Below are positions 62,091 to 64,000 of a DNA stretch of 64,000 nucleotides, piece by piece. The stretch comes from Bombyx mori (lineage: Eukaryota; Arthropoda; Insecta; Lepidoptera; Bombycidae), in contig NC_085129.1 in NCBI RefSeq assembly GCF_030269925.1, positions 18,219,501-18,283,500 on the forward strand, written 5' to 3'. How positions within the stretch are numbered: position 1 is the first letter of the stretch; each line of letters opens with the position of its first letter. Both the position numbers and the translations under genes were made by a program. The notes below the pieces were generated by a model. That model did not search any database, was not told the origin of the DNA, and saw nothing but the letters and a program-made list of their open reading frames with translations.

Positions 62091-62457
62091 CGCAATCTCT
62101 TTGCACGATTACCAACCGTACGCCCACTGTGTCAAGAAATAATGAAGCTATCAGCACATTATGCGACACACAGGCTGACTGGTTGAACACTTTACACACA
62201 TTGATGTACTGATTGGATGCAACCCTGCCCTCATCCGCCGGGTAGCGCCTCAGAACTGCGGTGTCCACAAATTTCGAGTTTTAGCAAATTAATTTAATGA
62301 ATGGTTTTAATAATTTAATATTTTTATACGTTTCATTTCACCATGAGTTATTATGTCTCATATATATGTCTTTGAGTATGTAAAATGTTCAACCAGTCAA
62401 CCTGTATATAAAAACAGTCGATGTGTATACGTTCCCTATATACTCTTCAAAACAGCT

Positions 62458-63112
62458 TTTTTTTTATTCCTTTGATGGACGAGCTCACAGCCCACCTGGT
62501 GTTAAGTGGTTAGTGAAGCCTATAGACATCTGATCTACAACGTAAATGCCGTCACCCACCTTGAGATATAAGTTCTGAGGTCTCAAGTATAGTCACAACG
62601 GCTGCCCCACCCTTCAAACTGAAACGCATTACTGCTTCACGGCAGAAATAGGCAGGGCGGTGTACTTACTTCGACAAAGTGGCGCGACACGAAAACCCTC
62701 TTATCGTGGCCACCGCTAATTACTTATCCGACCGCGACGGGGCAAACGCAAAGCCACCGTTGTCCAAAATATGTCTTGTCGGATCCCCCGGTTTCACTCT
62801 CGGTGCTTTTAGGCCTCTCAAGCACCAGTCACCATAGATTATACACTTAATATGCCGGTCACCTACCTGGTGGTAGCTACCCGTGCGAACTCACAAGCGG
62901 TCCTACCACCAGTGATTACGCAAATTATAATTTTACGGGTTTGATTATTATTACACGATGCTATTCCTTCACCGTGGAAGTTAATCGAGAACATTTGTTA
63001 AGTACCTATGTATTTCATTAGAAAAATTGGTACCCGCCTGCGGGATTCGAACACCGGTGCATCGCTCAACACGAATGCACCGGACGTCTTATCCTTTAGG
63101 CCACGACGACTT
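62458..63112 (-). repeat. Full-length Bm1 SINE split by a LINE fragment
   Basis: 3' half 62458-62668, 5' half 62870-63112 (tRNA-like head complement GACGTCTTATCCTTTAGGCC). The LINE fragment sits in the CCACCACCCTGCC block. Confidence 0.8.
62672..62866 (+). mobile_element. BMC1-like LINE fragment inside Bm1
   Basis: TTCGACAAAGTGGCGCGACA to GGTCAC with the shared insertion CTTAATATGCCGGTCAC. Inverted counterpart at 55441-55625. It ends without the normal 3' UTR or a poly(A). Confidence 0.75.
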
Positions 63113-63179
63113 CTAAATCGAATCGATTACGATGATTTTCAGGATATCTTCAGACTCACCCAGCGTGTATTCCCGTTTA

Positions 63180-63560
63180 GTAACCATCGGGTCAAAGGGG
63201 ATTGCCCACTCTCCATAGTGTGCTAGGCCCAAGGTGGACATTAAATATTACTATAAAAATGGACTGATTCAAATTCTTAAATGTATTAGATATCTAAAAA
63301 ATATATTGAAATTGACGCCACTATTATAAAAAATATAATAAAAATAAAAAACTCGTTTTGAGGTTAATTTTCTATATAAATACCTCAAGAACTTTTCTTT
63401 TTTTAATGTTTAAGATGTTCCTAATGTATTTTTATCCAATTGTAGTTATTAGGGTATAAAAACACACTTAATTCTTTAAATATCTATATTTTCTTCATCT
63501 TCATACACAATTAGTAAATCATCTAAAAATAGCACAGGAGAGCATATTTTCTTCTTCTTC
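63180..63560 (-). repeat. Unclassified dispersed repeat (as 10441-11430)
   Basis: GGGATTGCCCACTCTCCATA, AAGATGTTCCTAATGTATTT and AAATAGCACAGGAGAGCATA match the complement of 10441-11430 without its internal duplication. Confidence 0.6.
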
Positions 63561-63570
63561 GTCGCTTTCT

Positions 63571-64000
63571 TCATTGCTGAAGGTCGTGTCCCTGAAACTT
63601 GACCGTTGCCTGTCTCGTGAGCTGTTTCCATCTCGTCCGGTCCTCAGCTGCTCGAATGGCGGTTGCGACTGGCAACCCAGTTAGAGCGGTTACTTGATCA
63701 CACCAACGGCTAGGTAATCGGCCGCGGGGTCTCTTTCCTTCTACTTTGCCCGTCACAATCACTTTGTCCAAGTTATCTGACTGTCGGCGGGCAATATGAC
63801 CGAAGTAGCTGAGGATCCTCTGGTAACAGATTGTTGAGAGCCTGACTCGGATGCGAAGCTGATCCAGGATAGATTTATTTGTCCTCTTGGCCGTCCACGG
63901 AATTCGGAGCATTCGTCTCCAGCACCACATTTCAAATGCATTTATTTTCTTGCGCTCGGATGCCTTAATTGTCCAGGACTCTGCCCCGTAGAGAAAGATT
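63571..64000 (-). mobile_element. RTE-type LINE, C-terminal part, cut by window edge
   Basis: The minus-strand frame enters from the right edge (LYGAESWTIKASERKKINAF, then MWCWRRMLRIPWT, RILSYFGHIARRQSDNLDKV, GKRPRGRLPSRWCDQV) and stops at 63571. This is the RTE/BovB-like C-terminus. The 3' end runs into CTTCTTCTTC-type repeats at about 63550. The RT palm would lie beyond the window. Confidence 0.8.

Overview
This is a lepidopteran nuclear genome window, almost certainly silkworm (Bombyx mori or B. mandarina). The evidence is dozens of Bm1-type tRNA-derived SINE copies, many 5'-truncated BMC1-like (Jockey-clade) LINE fragments, Helitrons ending in CTAG or CTAA, several Tc1/mariner families, and long introns full of nested insertions. 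Perhaps a tenth of the window is host coding sequence or its close surroundings. No species search could be run, so the assignment rests on recognising the repeats.

Host genes, left to right. (1) A SMIM12-like small membrane protein (6511-7544, minus, two exons), with a LINE fragment inserted exactly at its splice donor. (2) A nine-exon, 27-kb gene on the plus strand (13602-40615). I assembled it from matching splice phases. It has a signal peptide, a glycosylated ectodomain, one membrane span and a tyrosine-rich tail with a canonical ITAM pattern (YKRL-x10-YTEI). An in-frame TGA lies between the membrane span and the signalling tail. (3) A five-exon gene on the minus strand (43505-50659) that joins an acidic N-terminus and four C2H2 zinc fingers to a whole pogo/Tigger-type transposase lacking the third catalytic acid. 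This looks like a domesticated zinc finger-transposase fusion. (4) Diverging from it, an intronless eight-finger C2H2 protein (53057-54031, plus). (5) A two-exon gene for a 102-residue charged protein that I do not recognise (58701-60002, minus).

Mobile DNA. 1-4544 is the 5' part of a Ty3/Gypsy element with two tandem LTR copies, one holding a LINE with a 76-nt poly(T). 8649-9828 is a degenerate pogo-like element. 10441-13095 and 14690-15513 are nested MITE/LINE patches. 17582-18673 is a hAT-type MITE with an 81-bp tandem repeat. 19150-24476 holds a dead Jockey RT, a DD34D mariner split by an R1-like LINE, and head-to-head Helitrons. 25137-26990 and 38856-40164 are two copies of one DD37D mariner; the first has an open transposase frame and the second is frameshifted. 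46111-47702 is an apparently intact Tc1 (DD34E) element in an intron of the zinc finger-pogo gene. 55370-63110 is a dense LINE/SINE/Helitron patch, including an inverted pair of the same LINE-SINE chimera. 63571-64000 is the end of an RTE LINE.

The main candidates for new biology are the ITAM-type receptor with its in-frame stop and the zinc finger-pogo fusion. The transposons mostly record insertion history, but several sit where they could affect these genes: the SMIM12 splice donor, a MITE 92 bp upstream of the TGA exon, and the Tc1 element inside the fusion gene.
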